Shown here in pieces: positions 34,496-42,869 of a stretch of DNA of 64,000 bases. Location of the stretch: contig NZ_BMJC01000002.1 of NCBI RefSeq assembly GCF_014642875.1, positions 496,001 through 560,000 of the forward strand, read 5' to 3'. Position 1 is the first letter of the stretch. Each line of letters opens with the position of its first letter. A program made the translations under genes and the position numbers. This stretch comes from Puia dinghuensis. Its GTDB lineage: Bacteria; Bacteroidota; Bacteroidia; Chitinophagales; Chitinophagaceae. The notes under the pieces are model-generated. The model was not told the DNA's origin and ran no database searches. It saw nothing but the letters and a program-made list of their open reading frames with translations.

Positions 34496-36898
34496 TTACT
34501 CGCTGCGCAGACTCCTGGCAGGATTGGCCATGGAGGCCCTTATCGATTGGAAGCTCACGGTGATGAGCGTGATCAGCAGGGCCATGGCAGCAGTAACCAG
34601 GAATATCCAGGCTGAGATCGTCGTCCGATAGTCGTATTGCTTCAACCAGCCGTTCATAAGATACCAGGAAAGCGGGATGGCAACCACGAACGAGAGGGAT
34701 ACAAGCAACAGGAATTCCTTCGAAAGCAATCCCCATAGATGCAGCACCGAAGCGCCCAGCACTTTGCGCACGCCTATCTCTTTTGTGCGTTGTTCGGCCA
34801 TAAAAGCAGCGAGACCGAAGAGTCCCAGGCAGCTGATAAAAATGGCGAAGGCGGTGAAGACACTCGCGAGACTGCCGATGCGCTGCTCGAAATCGAATTT
34901 CTTCTCGTAGTCTTTGTCATTGAAGGTATAATCGAAGGGAGTACCCGGGTTGTATCGCTTGAATATCGCGGCGATGGCCGGCAGGGCTCTTGCGGCGCCT
35001 ATGTTGCGGTTGATCCTGAGCGTGATAATGTTCATCCCGACACTGGAAGTGTCCATGAGAAAGACCGTTTGCTTAACGGGCTCGAAAGGAGACTCCATGA
35101 CCATGTCCTTTATCACGCCGAGGATGCGGAAATTCTTGTCCGTTCGGCTGCTGTAGAGATATTTCACTGTCTGGCCTACCACAGGTTCCTTCAATCCCAT
35201 ATACTTTACGGCCGTTTCGTTGAGGACCATGCCGGCCGAATCCGTAGCAAAGTCGCGGGAAAAATCGCGTCCTTCTTTGAACTGCCAGCCCACCGTTTTG
35301 CCAAAATCGTGTGTCACGGGGATGACGGCAAAGGTGGGGTTGAGGTTGGGGTCCTTCCCCGGCCAATCGAAGCCGCTCTGGCCGGAATAGACGGCGGTAG
35401 TAGGACTTCCCGACTCGGTGATGTCTTCGATGGCACCGCTGCTTAGCAAATCGTTGCGCAGGGTACCATAATGCGCGTATAGATCGGGTGTGTTGATACC
35501 GATAGTAAGCAAGCCTTCCCGATCGTAGCCAATGGGACGATCTTTTGCATACTCTATCTGCCGGAAGACCACGAGGGTTGCAATAATCAGCGATACCGAA
35601 ACGGTGAACTGCAGGACGACAAGCACTTTGCGGGGGATAGATGCGAACCGGCCCGCCTTAAAAGTACCCTTTAATACGCTAACCGAATTGAAGGAAGAAA
35701 GATAGAAGGCAGGATAGCTGCCGGCGATGAAGCCGGTAATAACGATGAACCCGATGGCCGACAACCAGAACAGGGGTTTATCCCAAAAAATGTTCATTTG
35801 TTTGTCGGCCAATTCGTTGAAAAAGGGCAGGGCAAGCTGCACTATCAGGAGGGCGAGACAAAAGGACACGAACGTAATGAGCATGGATTCCCCCAGGAAC
35901 TGCCCGACCAGCTGGCGGTGGAGCGAACCGATGGCCTTGCGGATACCTACTTCCTTGGCCCTTTTCTCCGAGCGGGCGGTGCTCAGGTTCATGAAATTGA
36001 TACAGGCGAGCAGAAGCACAAAGATGCCGACCACCGCAAACATGTTTACAAATTGGATGGCGCCGCCTATATTTACACCATTTTTGAATTCACTATACAG
36101 CCGCCATTTGCTCATCGGATGCAAGACCACTTCGGGCTTGTCCTTTCTGTCATGCCCTTCCAGCCCCCTCTTTACTTTGGCGCTTACGGCTTTCAGGTCG
36201 GCATGATCCTGCAATTGCGCATATAGCTGCCACGAGTTGTTATCCCAATTCGTCTGCGAATTCTTCACCCAGTCCCAGTCGGCTACGTAGCCATCCCAGG
36301 CCATCAGCGCGTACGTGTCGCCGAATTCGCAATTGTGCGGGAAATCTTCATAGATGCCTGTCACCTTCAGGCTGCTTCTATTGTCGACCTTTATTGTCTT
36401 TCCTATGGGATCATCATTACCGAAGATGGTTGTGGCGAGCGTGCGGCTGAGGATCATCGAACGAGGGTCGTTGAGGGAGGCCATGGAGCCTGCGATGAGC
36501 CGGACGGAGAACATGGGCAGGAAATCCGGCTGGACATACATCCCATTCTTTATGATCTGTTTGTCCCCGAAGGCGAGGGCATGGCTGACATTCCAGGAGC
36601 CCATCGACACCCGCCGGAAATCGGCGGCGTAGGTGGTGTGGAGCTCGACGGACAGGGGTATCGGAACAGAATTGAATGTGGATTTCTGGCTGCCGTGCGT
36701 CGAATTCTCCATCACTCTGACTACGCGGTTGTAATTATCGAAATTTTGGTTATAGGAGACTTCGTCCCAGATCCAAAGTCCAATAAGCAAGGCGACGGCC
36801 ATACCTGCAGCCAGGCCGAGGATATTGATGGCCGAATAGACTCTATTCTTTGTCAGGTTGCGCCAGGCGACGATGAAATAGTTCTTGAGCAAGGGCAA
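34496..36898 (-). CDS. MacB/FtsX-type ABC transporter permease (800 aa)
   Basis: Second large permease with the architecture of the protein at 3662-6052: N-terminal YFIVAWRNLTKNRVYSAIN, first helix at about 20-42, MacB-like periplasmic core, central FtsX block (about 285-420 with KEVGIRKAIGS), second periplasmic region, C-terminal FtsX block (about 680-795 with GVRKVLGAS) and the end SLRSE. Again no ATPase gene is adjacent. A 7-bp stem-loop (36936-36954) lies upstream of its start. Function of these orphans is not established. Confidence 0.9.
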   Translation of the reverse strand: MPLLKNYFIVAWRNLTKNRVYSAINILGLAAGMAVALLIGLWIWDEVSYNQNFDNYNRVVRVMENSTHGSQKSTFNSVPIPLSVELHTTYAADFRRVSMGSWNVSHALAFGDKQIIKNGMYVQPDFLPMFSVRLIAGSMASLNDPRSMILSRTLATTIFGNDDPIGKTIKVDNRSSLKVTGIYEDFPHNCEFGDTYALMAWDGYVADWDWVKNSQTNWDNNSWQLYAQLQDHADLKAVSAKVKRGLEGHDRKDKPEVVLHPMSKWRLYSEFKNGVNIGGAIQFVNMFAVVGIFVLLLACINFMNLSTARSEKRAKEVGIRKAIGSLHRQLVGQFLGESMLITFVSFCLALLIVQLALPFFNELADKQMNIFWDKPLFWLSAIGFIVITGFIAGSYPAFYLSSFNSVSVLKGTFKAGRFASIPRKVLVVLQFTVSVSLIIATLVVFRQIEYAKDRPIGYDREGLLTIGINTPDLYAHYGTLRNDLLSSGAIEDITESGSPTTAVYSGQSGFDWPGKDPNLNPTFAVIPVTHDFGKTVGWQFKEGRDFSRDFATDSAGMVLNETAVKYMGLKEPVVGQTVKYLYSSRTDKNFRILGVIKDMVMESPFEPVKQTVFLMDTSSVGMNIITLRINRNIGAARALPAIAAIFKRYNPGTPFDYTFNDKDYEKKFDFEQRIGSLASVFTAFAIFISCLGLFGLAAFMAEQRTKEIGVRKVLGASVLHLWGLLSKEFLLLVSLSFVVAIPLSWYLMNGWLKQYDYRTTISAWIFLVTAAMALLITLITVSFQSIRASMANPARSLRSE

Positions 36899-37013
36899 TG
36901 TTTTGAGGTTTGGGTTGCCAAGATGGTGCCGGGTTTGTGTCTGGTTGAGACACAGGGAGTTGAGAGGATGGCCGGAAGGCGGGCTGTGCGGTTATGATAC
37001 AGGGGGTGTTCGG

Positions 37014-38651
37014 TCAGTGTGCGACGATATCGACATGGCGGAGTTCGAGCAGGTTAAGGGCGTTGGGGTTGAGGCCGCGGATGCGGGGGTTGATGAGGTG
37101 GACGACCTCGTCGTACCAGAGGGGAACAACCGGGGCAGCGTCGATGACGCGCTGGTCCATCTCGCGATAGAGGCGATAGCGGCCGGAGTCGGTGTTCTCG
37201 AGGAGGGATTGTTCATACAGGCGATCGAAGACGGGGTCACTATAACGGGTATAGTTGGGCGGCGCCGGGTTTTTGGAATAGAAGACGCTGAGATAATTCT
37301 CCGCATCGGGGTAGTCAGCAATCCAGCTGCCGCGGAAGAAGAGGGCCTTGGATTGTGCAGTCTCTTCGAGAAGCAGGCTTTTCTGGACTATTTCGAGGTT
37401 GATATGGATGCCGATGTCTTCGAGCTGCCGGGCGATGAAGGTGGCAAAATCTCCATAGATGGGTATGGTAAGCAACCGGATGGGAGGAAGGCCCTTTCCA
37501 CCGGGATAACCGGCGGCAGAAAGAAGGGCGCGGGCCTTTTCGGGATCGTAATGATAGCCATGGACCTTCGTGCTGTCGAATGAAGGGAGCCCTGCGGGCA
37601 CGAAGCCGCTTTCCGCGGGCAGGCCGAGTGAGTTACGCAGGTAGAGCATCATCTTCCGGCGATCGAAGCCGTAATTGATAGCCTGCCGCACCTGCTTTAG
37701 CTTTAATGGCGACTGTTCGACGAGGGGGTTGGTCGAGTCGACGAGGATGCCAAGATATTCAGTGTTTAGCTGGGGCGCCACCGATAAGATGATCTTTCCC
37801 TGCCAATCTTTTTTCAGCTGTCCTTTTTTGCTGAGGACCTCGTCTTTGAAGCTGGGGTCGATCTCATTGATGAAGTCGAGCTGCCCCTGGACGAATTGCA
37901 GGAATTCGGTTGCCTTTTCGTCGTTGAAGGTGATCTTTACGGCGTCGAGATAGGGCAGCGGGCGGCCTGCGCTGTCGTGTTCGAAGTAGCGGTCGTTCTT
38001 GATGAAGATGAGCGTTTGGTTCTCTTCCCAGGACTTAATGCGAAAGGGGCCGGTACCACAGGGATGACTGCGGAAGTCCTTGCCATAGTGCTCCACCGCT
38101 TCCCGGGGGACGGCAGAACAGTATTCCATGCTGAACAGACCAAGGATGGGGTTGAAGGGGCGGATGAGTTTTAGTTGGAAGGTGGAGTCGTTGGTGGCGG
38201 TGAAGGGATTGGTGGTGTCGATGCGATCGTGGAAGATCCAGGCGCCGCTGCTGGCGGTAGCGGGGTCGAGGAGGCGATTGAAGCTATAGACGATGTCGGC
38301 GGCGGTGAGCCGGCGACCCTGGCCTCCGGGGAAAGCGGGGTCATCGTGGAAGAAAACGTCGGTGCGGAGGCGGAAGGTCCAGGTTTTCCGATCGGCGGAG
38401 GTTTCCCAGGAGCGGGCCAGGTCGGGGACGATGTTGAGCTTGTCGTCAGTGGCCACAAGGGTGCTGTAAAGCTGGTGTACGGCCCACATGATCGACCGGT
38501 TTTTGGCAAACGCAGGGTCGAGGGTGGCGATGCCGTCGGATTCGTTGTAGGTGAATATTTTTTTATGGGATGAGGATGAGGGTGCGTGACAAGCGGCGCT
38601 CACAAGAATGATGGGCAGCAGGGACAAGTGAAAAGGATTATTTATCTTCAT
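37014..38651 (-). CDS. Peptide/nickel-type ABC substrate-binding lipoprotein (SBP_bac_5)
   Basis: A 545-residue family 5 solute-binding protein. The ATG at 38651 opens a lipoprotein signal with lipobox VSAAC (Cys about 21). Typical features follow: IATLDPAFAKN, the VPDLARSWETSADRKTWTFRLR block, LTAADIVYSFNRLLDP, GTGPFRIKSW and a C-terminal YDEVVHLINPRIRGL. Members bind oligopeptides, nickel or glycosides for an ABC importer. No permease or ATPase is adjacent, so it is an orphan. Nineteen bases separate its start from the divergent M1 peptidase gene, which suggests shared control and perhaps linked peptide scavenging. Confidence 0.88.
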   Translation of the reverse strand: MKINNPFHLSLLPIILVSAACHAPSSSSHKKIFTYNESDGIATLDPAFAKNRSIMWAVHQLYSTLVATDDKLNIVPDLARSWETSADRKTWTFRLRTDVFFHDDPAFPGGQGRRLTAADIVYSFNRLLDPATASSGAWIFHDRIDTTNPFTATNDSTFQLKLIRPFNPILGLFSMEYCSAVPREAVEHYGKDFRSHPCGTGPFRIKSWEENQTLIFIKNDRYFEHDSAGRPLPYLDAVKITFNDEKATEFLQFVQGQLDFINEIDPSFKDEVLSKKGQLKKDWQGKIILSVAPQLNTEYLGILVDSTNPLVEQSPLKLKQVRQAINYGFDRRKMMLYLRNSLGLPAESGFVPAGLPSFDSTKVHGYHYDPEKARALLSAAGYPGGKGLPPIRLLTIPIYGDFATFIARQLEDIGIHINLEIVQKSLLLEETAQSKALFFRGSWIADYPDAENYLSVFYSKNPAPPNYTRYSDPVFDRLYEQSLLENTDSGRYRLYREMDQRVIDAAPVVPLWYDEVVHLINPRIRGLNPNALNLLELRHVDIVAH

Positions 38652-38670
38652 CGCAAAATAAAGATAACCA

Positions 38671-40464
38671 ATGAGTCGCATATTGAAGCTTGCCCTTCCC
38701 CTTTGTGTTTTTTCTTTTTTGTCCGGCCGGGCGCAGTTATTAACCCCGGAGAAGGCCGCCTATAACCATGCGGACAGTCTGCGGGGCAGCGTCGGGCCCG
38801 AACGGGCCTGGTGGAACTTGTTGAAATATGAAATCCAGGTGACGCCGGATTTTTCCGAAAAGTCGGTACGGGGGAGCAATGCGATCAGTTTTGTGGCGCT
38901 GAGCGAGGGGCAGACCTTGCAGATCGACCTGCAGGAGCCCATGCGTCTGGTGTCGGCCACCTGGCGGAAAAAGCCGCTGACCTTTACCCGGGAGGGCAAT
39001 GTTTTTCACGTGCGTTTTCCCCGGAAGGTAAAGGCAGGAAGCACAGAGACAGTGATGGTGCAATACGAGGGTGTCCCGCGGGCGGCGGTACGTCCGCCCT
39101 GGGATGGCGGCTGGATATGGGCCAGGGACGCACAGGGCAGGCCCTGGATGACGGTAGCAGATGAGGGCCTTGGGCTCAGCTGCTGGCTTCCCTGTAAAGA
39201 TCACCTGTATGACGAACCGGATAGCGGGGTGGTGATGCATATCACCTGTGCGGACAGCCTCGTGGGCATCGGTAACGGCCGGCTGCAGGACAAAAAAGCT
39301 AACGGTAACGGTACTATGACCTATACCTGGGTGGTGACCAGCCCGATAAACTCTTACGACATCATCCCTTATATCGGGAAATATGTGAACTGGTCGTCGG
39401 TGTTTGACGGGATGAAGGGAAAACTCGATTGTAATTTCTGGGTGCTGGATTATGATCTCGAGAAAGCAAAGCCGCAGTTCAAGCAGGCGGATACGATGCT
39501 CCGGGCCTTTGAATACTGGATGGGCCCCTACCCTTTCTATGAAGATAGCTATAAATTGGTAGAGGCACCACATCTCGGGATGGAGCACCAGAGCAACGTG
39601 GCCTATGGGAATCATTTTGCCAATGGCTATCTTGGCCGTGACCTCTCCGGCACCGGCTGGGGGCTGAAATGGGATTTTATCATCGTGCATGAGAGCGGCC
39701 ACGAATGGTTTGGCAACAGCATCACCGACAAGGACGCGGCGGATATGTGGGTGCATGAAGGGTTTACCAATTATACGGAGACCTTGTATACGACTTATCT
39801 CTATGGCGAGGAGGCGGGTAACGATTATTGCATCGGGACTCGGAAGAATATCGACAACGACAAACCGATAATCGGCATCTATGGCGTGAATAAAGAGGGA
39901 TCGGGCGACATGTATTACAAGGGTGGGAATATGCTGCACATGATCCGCCAGATCGTAGGCGACTCGGCTTTCCGCGGGATGCTGCACGGGCTGCAGAGCA
40001 CCTTCTATCACAAGACGGTGACGACGCAGGAGATAGAGGCGTACATGAGCGAATATGCGCACAAGGACTTCTCGAAGATATTCGATCAATACCTGCGAAC
40101 GACGAAGATACCGGTGCTGGCCTACCAGTCCAACGGGGATATGATCAGCTATCGTTGGAGCAATTGTGTAAAAGGGTTTAACATGCCGGTGAAAGTGTAT
40201 GTCGGCGGACTGCCCGAGCAGTGGATCACGCCGACCGACGAATGGCAGACGATGAAGGCCGGCACGGCAGGACAGACCCTGGAGACACCACAGCTCGATC
40301 TGAAGTCGCTGTCACCGGTGGGCCAGGCTACGGGCGGGCGGGCGAACCCGAGGGGTTCCGGACCGGGTATCCTGACAGTGGGGGCTACGGGTAACGGGAG
40401 TGCGGGAGATGAGAATTTTTCGGTTGACCGGAATTTTTATATCGTGGTGAGGAAGCAGGGTTAA
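38671..40464 (+). CDS. Secreted M1-family zinc metallopeptidase
   Basis: A 597-residue aminopeptidase-like enzyme. Signal peptide to about 22, N-terminal beta-sandwich (about 45-240), then a thermolysin-like catalytic domain with the GxMEN-type motif in the form GMEHQS and the zinc site His340-Glu341-x-x-His344 with Glu363 (18 residues later). The Ala/Gly-rich C-terminal 60 residues look like a linker plus short beta segment, not the full ARM domain of PepN, so the protein is of the compact M1 type common in Bacteroidota. Divergent from the peptide-binding lipoprotein gene. Confidence 0.9.
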   Translation: MSRILKLALPLCVFSFLSGRAQLLTPEKAAYNHADSLRGSVGPERAWWNLLKYEIQVTPDFSEKSVRGSNAISFVALSEGQTLQIDLQEPMRLVSATWRKKPLTFTREGNVFHVRFPRKVKAGSTETVMVQYEGVPRAAVRPPWDGGWIWARDAQGRPWMTVADEGLGLSCWLPCKDHLYDEPDSGVVMHITCADSLVGIGNGRLQDKKANGNGTMTYTWVVTSPINSYDIIPYIGKYVNWSSVFDGMKGKLDCNFWVLDYDLEKAKPQFKQADTMLRAFEYWMGPYPFYEDSYKLVEAPHLGMEHQSNVAYGNHFANGYLGRDLSGTGWGLKWDFIIVHESGHEWFGNSITDKDAADMWVHEGFTNYTETLYTTYLYGEEAGNDYCIGTRKNIDNDKPIIGIYGVNKEGSGDMYYKGGNMLHMIRQIVGDSAFRGMLHGLQSTFYHKTVTTQEIEAYMSEYAHKDFSKIFDQYLRTTKIPVLAYQSNGDMISYRWSNCVKGFNMPVKVYVGGLPEQWITPTDEWQTMKAGTAGQTLETPQLDLKSLSPVGQATGGRANPRGSGPGILTVGATGNGSAGDENFSVDRNFYIVVRKQG

Positions 40465-40473
40465 TGCGGGGGG

Positions 40474-41274
40474 TTATGGGGTCGCAGGGACGAGCTCGTC
40501 GCCAACGGTAAGCTGACCGAGGCCATGATGGATGAGATTTTGGCCGAATAAGATCTTGTTATCCTTTGCGCGCCAGGTTGCAAGCGTGCGCAGGGGTTCC
40601 TTGCCTCTTTTGGCCGTTTGCTGATCGGTGGTGGTTATGACACAGCGGGCGCAGAGTTTTACCCCACTAAACCGGATGGCGCCGATGGTGAAGTCGTGGA
40701 GCTGGTCTTCTTCAAAGGGTTCGCCGCCGGTGAAGACAATGTTTGGCCGGAAGCGATCCATGGGGAGGGGTTGTTCGAGGCGGCTGTTTAGCTCGTCGAG
40801 CGAAGACTGGCCGATGAGCAGGAAAGGATAGCCGTCGGAAAAGGAGGTGATGTGGCCTTCGGGCGTGTAGTTGAGATCGGTCTGGCGCATGGTTGTCTCC
40901 GGCATGTAGACGAGGCGGCAGGGAGTTCCCAGGATATTGCTGAACCAGCTATCGGCTTCGGGGTTGACGAATTGGGCGCGGCAGATGTCATCCCAGCATC
41001 GGACTTCGGTATAGTTGTTTGTTCGGGGCTGGAAGGAAATGGAGAGTTGGGTGTTTGCAGGACGATAGGTGACGGTGAGGCCATCGGGTGTGAAGGTGGG
41101 TTGGAGGAGGGCCATGAGGGGAAATTCCCGTTGCGTCAGCTGAATGTTATTTTCATCGATGAGCATCCAGCGGCGGTCGTATTCCAGGCCGCGGTCGGTG
41201 ACGCGGGCGGTGTCGAGCGGGATGCCGCCCATTGATTTTATGGGATAGATATACAGGTTGCTGATGCGGAGCAT
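40474..41274 (-). CDS. MOSC-domain protein (mARC/YcbX-like)
   Basis: A 266-residue cytoplasmic protein with an N-terminal MOSC_N beta-barrel (ISNLYIYPIKSMGGIPLDTARV at 4-25, split by residue numbers here) and a C-terminal MOSC domain with the FRPNIVF segment and the conserved Cys in KLCARCVITTTDQ, the residue that ligates the molybdenum cofactor in mARC and YcbX proteins. Likely a molybdoenzyme reducing N-hydroxylated compounds, or a sulfur-carrier relative. No redox partner domain is fused and no Moco genes are nearby. Confidence 0.87.
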   Translation of the reverse strand: MLRISNLYIYPIKSMGGIPLDTARVTDRGLEYDRRWMLIDENNIQLTQREFPLMALLQPTFTPDGLTVTYRPANTQLSISFQPRTNNYTEVRCWDDICRAQFVNPEADSWFSNILGTPCRLVYMPETTMRQTDLNYTPEGHITSFSDGYPFLLIGQSSLDELNSRLEQPLPMDRFRPNIVFTGGEPFEEDQLHDFTIGAIRFSGVKLCARCVITTTDQQTAKRGKEPLRTLATWRAKDNKILFGQNLIHHGLGQLTVGDELVPATP

Positions 41275-41325
41275 GCCCGAAGATACGTAAGGTAGGTGAG
41301 ATGGCCGGCTGTAGAGGGTGGGTGG

Positions 41326-42057
41326 CTAGAGCCCCCCGGCTGCGGTCGCCGGGGTACGAATTTGGGTTTGAGCGGGATCGATGACGCGACCTGCGCCGAC
41401 AAAGTGCCTGTCGTAATAGCCGTCGTTCATATCGCTGATCATGACACCCGAGACGGAGGCATGGACAAATTTATTATTCCGGAGATAGACGCCGACATGG
41501 GTGACAGCTATACGCTTGCCGAGGGTGTGGAAGAAGACGAGGTCACCTTCCTGTAGCTGATCGCGGGAGATATGCTGGGAGGCTTCGTATTGTTCTTTTG
41601 ACGTTCTGGGCAGGGAGGTAATACCATAGACGGTGGTCATGAGCAGAAAGGCGAAGCCGGAGCAATCGACGCCATCGCGGCTGATGCCGCCATAGCGATA
41701 AGGGGCCCCATACCAGGAGTCCATGAAGTTCAATAATTTGGGATTGTCGAGCTCTTCGACCGAGCAGTTCTCGAGGATGGCGTATTTGAATTTGAGGGCG
41801 GAATAGGCTTCGATGTTGGTTGCGCCGGCGGAGGTTTCGGGATATGCGGCGGTTTTGGAATTGGCGGTGGTCTCCAGCGTGCTGCCGGACTTATCCTGAT
41901 GGCCGTCAGGCTTTAAGGAGATGTTGGAGATGAATTGTACGCCATTGGGGTTGTCCGCGGTGGATTGGGCTGCTGGCTTTGTGGCTGCCGGTTTGAAGAC
42001 ACTGCAGCTTGCGGCGAGACAGGCGATGGGTGCTATGTAAAGGATAATTCTCAACAT
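41326..42057 (-). CDS. NlpC/P60 (C40) cell-wall peptidase lipoprotein
   Basis: A 243-residue exported peptidase. The ATG at 42057 gives a lipoprotein signal with lipobox LAASC (Cys about 17); a longer upstream reading frame is not credible because it runs through the promoter. Residues about 115-225 are the NlpC/P60 domain with catalytic Cys in DGVDCSGF, His in AVTHVGVYL and a third polar residue in the following KFVHAS strand. It should cleave peptidoglycan stem peptides. The Ser/Thr/Ala-rich region between signal and domain is a linker. Divergent from the Uma2 gene. Confidence 0.9.
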   Translation of the reverse strand: MLRIILYIAPIACLAASCSVFKPAATKPAAQSTADNPNGVQFISNISLKPDGHQDKSGSTLETTANSKTAAYPETSAGATNIEAYSALKFKYAILENCSVEELDNPKLLNFMDSWYGAPYRYGGISRDGVDCSGFAFLLMTTVYGITSLPRTSKEQYEASQHISRDQLQEGDLVFFHTLGKRIAVTHVGVYLRNNKFVHASVSGVMISDMNDGYYDRHFVGAGRVIDPAQTQIRTPATAAGGL

Positions 42058-42088
42058 GTTATTCAGAATGAGGATATTGGCATGGGCG

Positions 42089-42096
42089 CAAATATA
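42089..42096 (-). promoter_or_regulatory. Candidate -7 box of the NlpC/P60 gene
   Basis: Minus-strand TATATTTG, exact match to TAnnTTTG, 31 bases before the ATG at 42057. A TTTG lies 23 bases upstream, somewhat farther than the usual 19-21. Confidence 0.48.
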
Positions 42097-42163
42097 GATA
42101 AAAATTACAAAAATGTTGCCAAAATGGCGGGGAGTGGCAGGGCCGGGGGTGGTATTCCAAATT

Positions 42164-42186
42164 CCTAAAGAATTTAGGTATATTTG
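42164..42186 (+). promoter_or_regulatory. Uma2 gene promoter box with adjacent palindrome
   Basis: An exact -7 box TATATTTG (42179-42186) abuts a perfect inverted repeat CCTAAA-GAA-TTTAGG (42164-42178). The palindrome occupies the spacer where a repressor would act. Predicted start about 15 bases before the ATG. Confidence 0.5.
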
Positions 42187-42207
42187 TAGGGATAAAAACC
42201 TTAAAAT

Positions 42208-42792
42208 ATGGAATTTGCTGATCTTGATCTTTCCCAAGAGTACAGCTATGCCGATTATTTGAAGTGGACGTTTGAAGAACGGCTGGAGATAATCAAGGGT
42301 AAGATATTCAAGATGAGTCCTGCACCGAACAGGATGCATCAGAAATTGTCGAGAGAGATTTTTGGGGTGTTGATTAACTTCTTAAAGGGCAAAACCTGCG
42401 AGGTGTATTCCGCGCCTTTTGATGTGCGGCTGCCACGGAAATCAAAGGATGACAAGGATATTATAACTGTTGTCCAGCCGGACCTGTGTGTTATCTGCGA
42501 TCCGTCCAAATTAGATGATAAGGGATGCCTGGGCGCGCCGGATATTGTAATCGAAATTCTCTCGCCCGGTAACAATAAAAAGGAATTGGAGATTAAATAT
42601 GATGTTTATGAAGAGGCAGGGGTAAAAGAATATTGGTTGTTCCTGCCCGAAATACAAGCTCTCCTTCAGTATGTCCGCAACGGCAATGGGCGTTATGCTG
42701 GCGCACGGCCTTTGACTGAAGACAATATCCTTACCACCCCCATCCTCCCCGGATTCGAGCTTGACCTGGAAGAGGTTTTTGGCGCGTTGTGA
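42208..42792 (+). CDS. Uma2-family (DUF820) putative endonuclease-like protein
   Basis: A 194-residue protein of the PD-(D/E)xK superfamily group DUF820/Uma2. The core has DLCVICDP (catalytic Asp on the first strand), IVIEILSPGN (Glu of the ExK-type motif region) and LEIKYDVYEEAGVKEYWLF with the conserved Lys and Tyr. The family is common in cyanobacteria and Bacteroidota, often as many dispersed copies, and nuclease activity is presumed. Base composition is visibly lower in GC than in the neighbours, compatible with horizontal arrival. Own promoter; stop lies 77 bases before dnaE. Confidence 0.85.
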   Translation: MEFADLDLSQEYSYADYLKWTFEERLEIIKGKIFKMSPAPNRMHQKLSREIFGVLINFLKGKTCEVYSAPFDVRLPRKSKDDKDIITVVQPDLCVICDPSKLDDKGCLGAPDIVIEILSPGNNKKELEIKYDVYEEAGVKEYWLFLPEIQALLQYVRNGNGRYAGARPLTEDNILTTPILPGFELDLEEVFGAL

Positions 42793-42869
42793 TGCTGTGG
42801 AAAGAATGTGCCATATTACCCTGGAAGTGAACGATGTTTGTCGTGGTTTGTTTGTTAATTGCAGGTCCT

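Noticed and set aside
36936-36954. 7-bp stem-loop upstream of the second FtsX permease gene as a terminator
   Set aside because: No T-tract on either strand and no consistent operator symmetry with other sites; it may be chance, so it is not listed as a feature.
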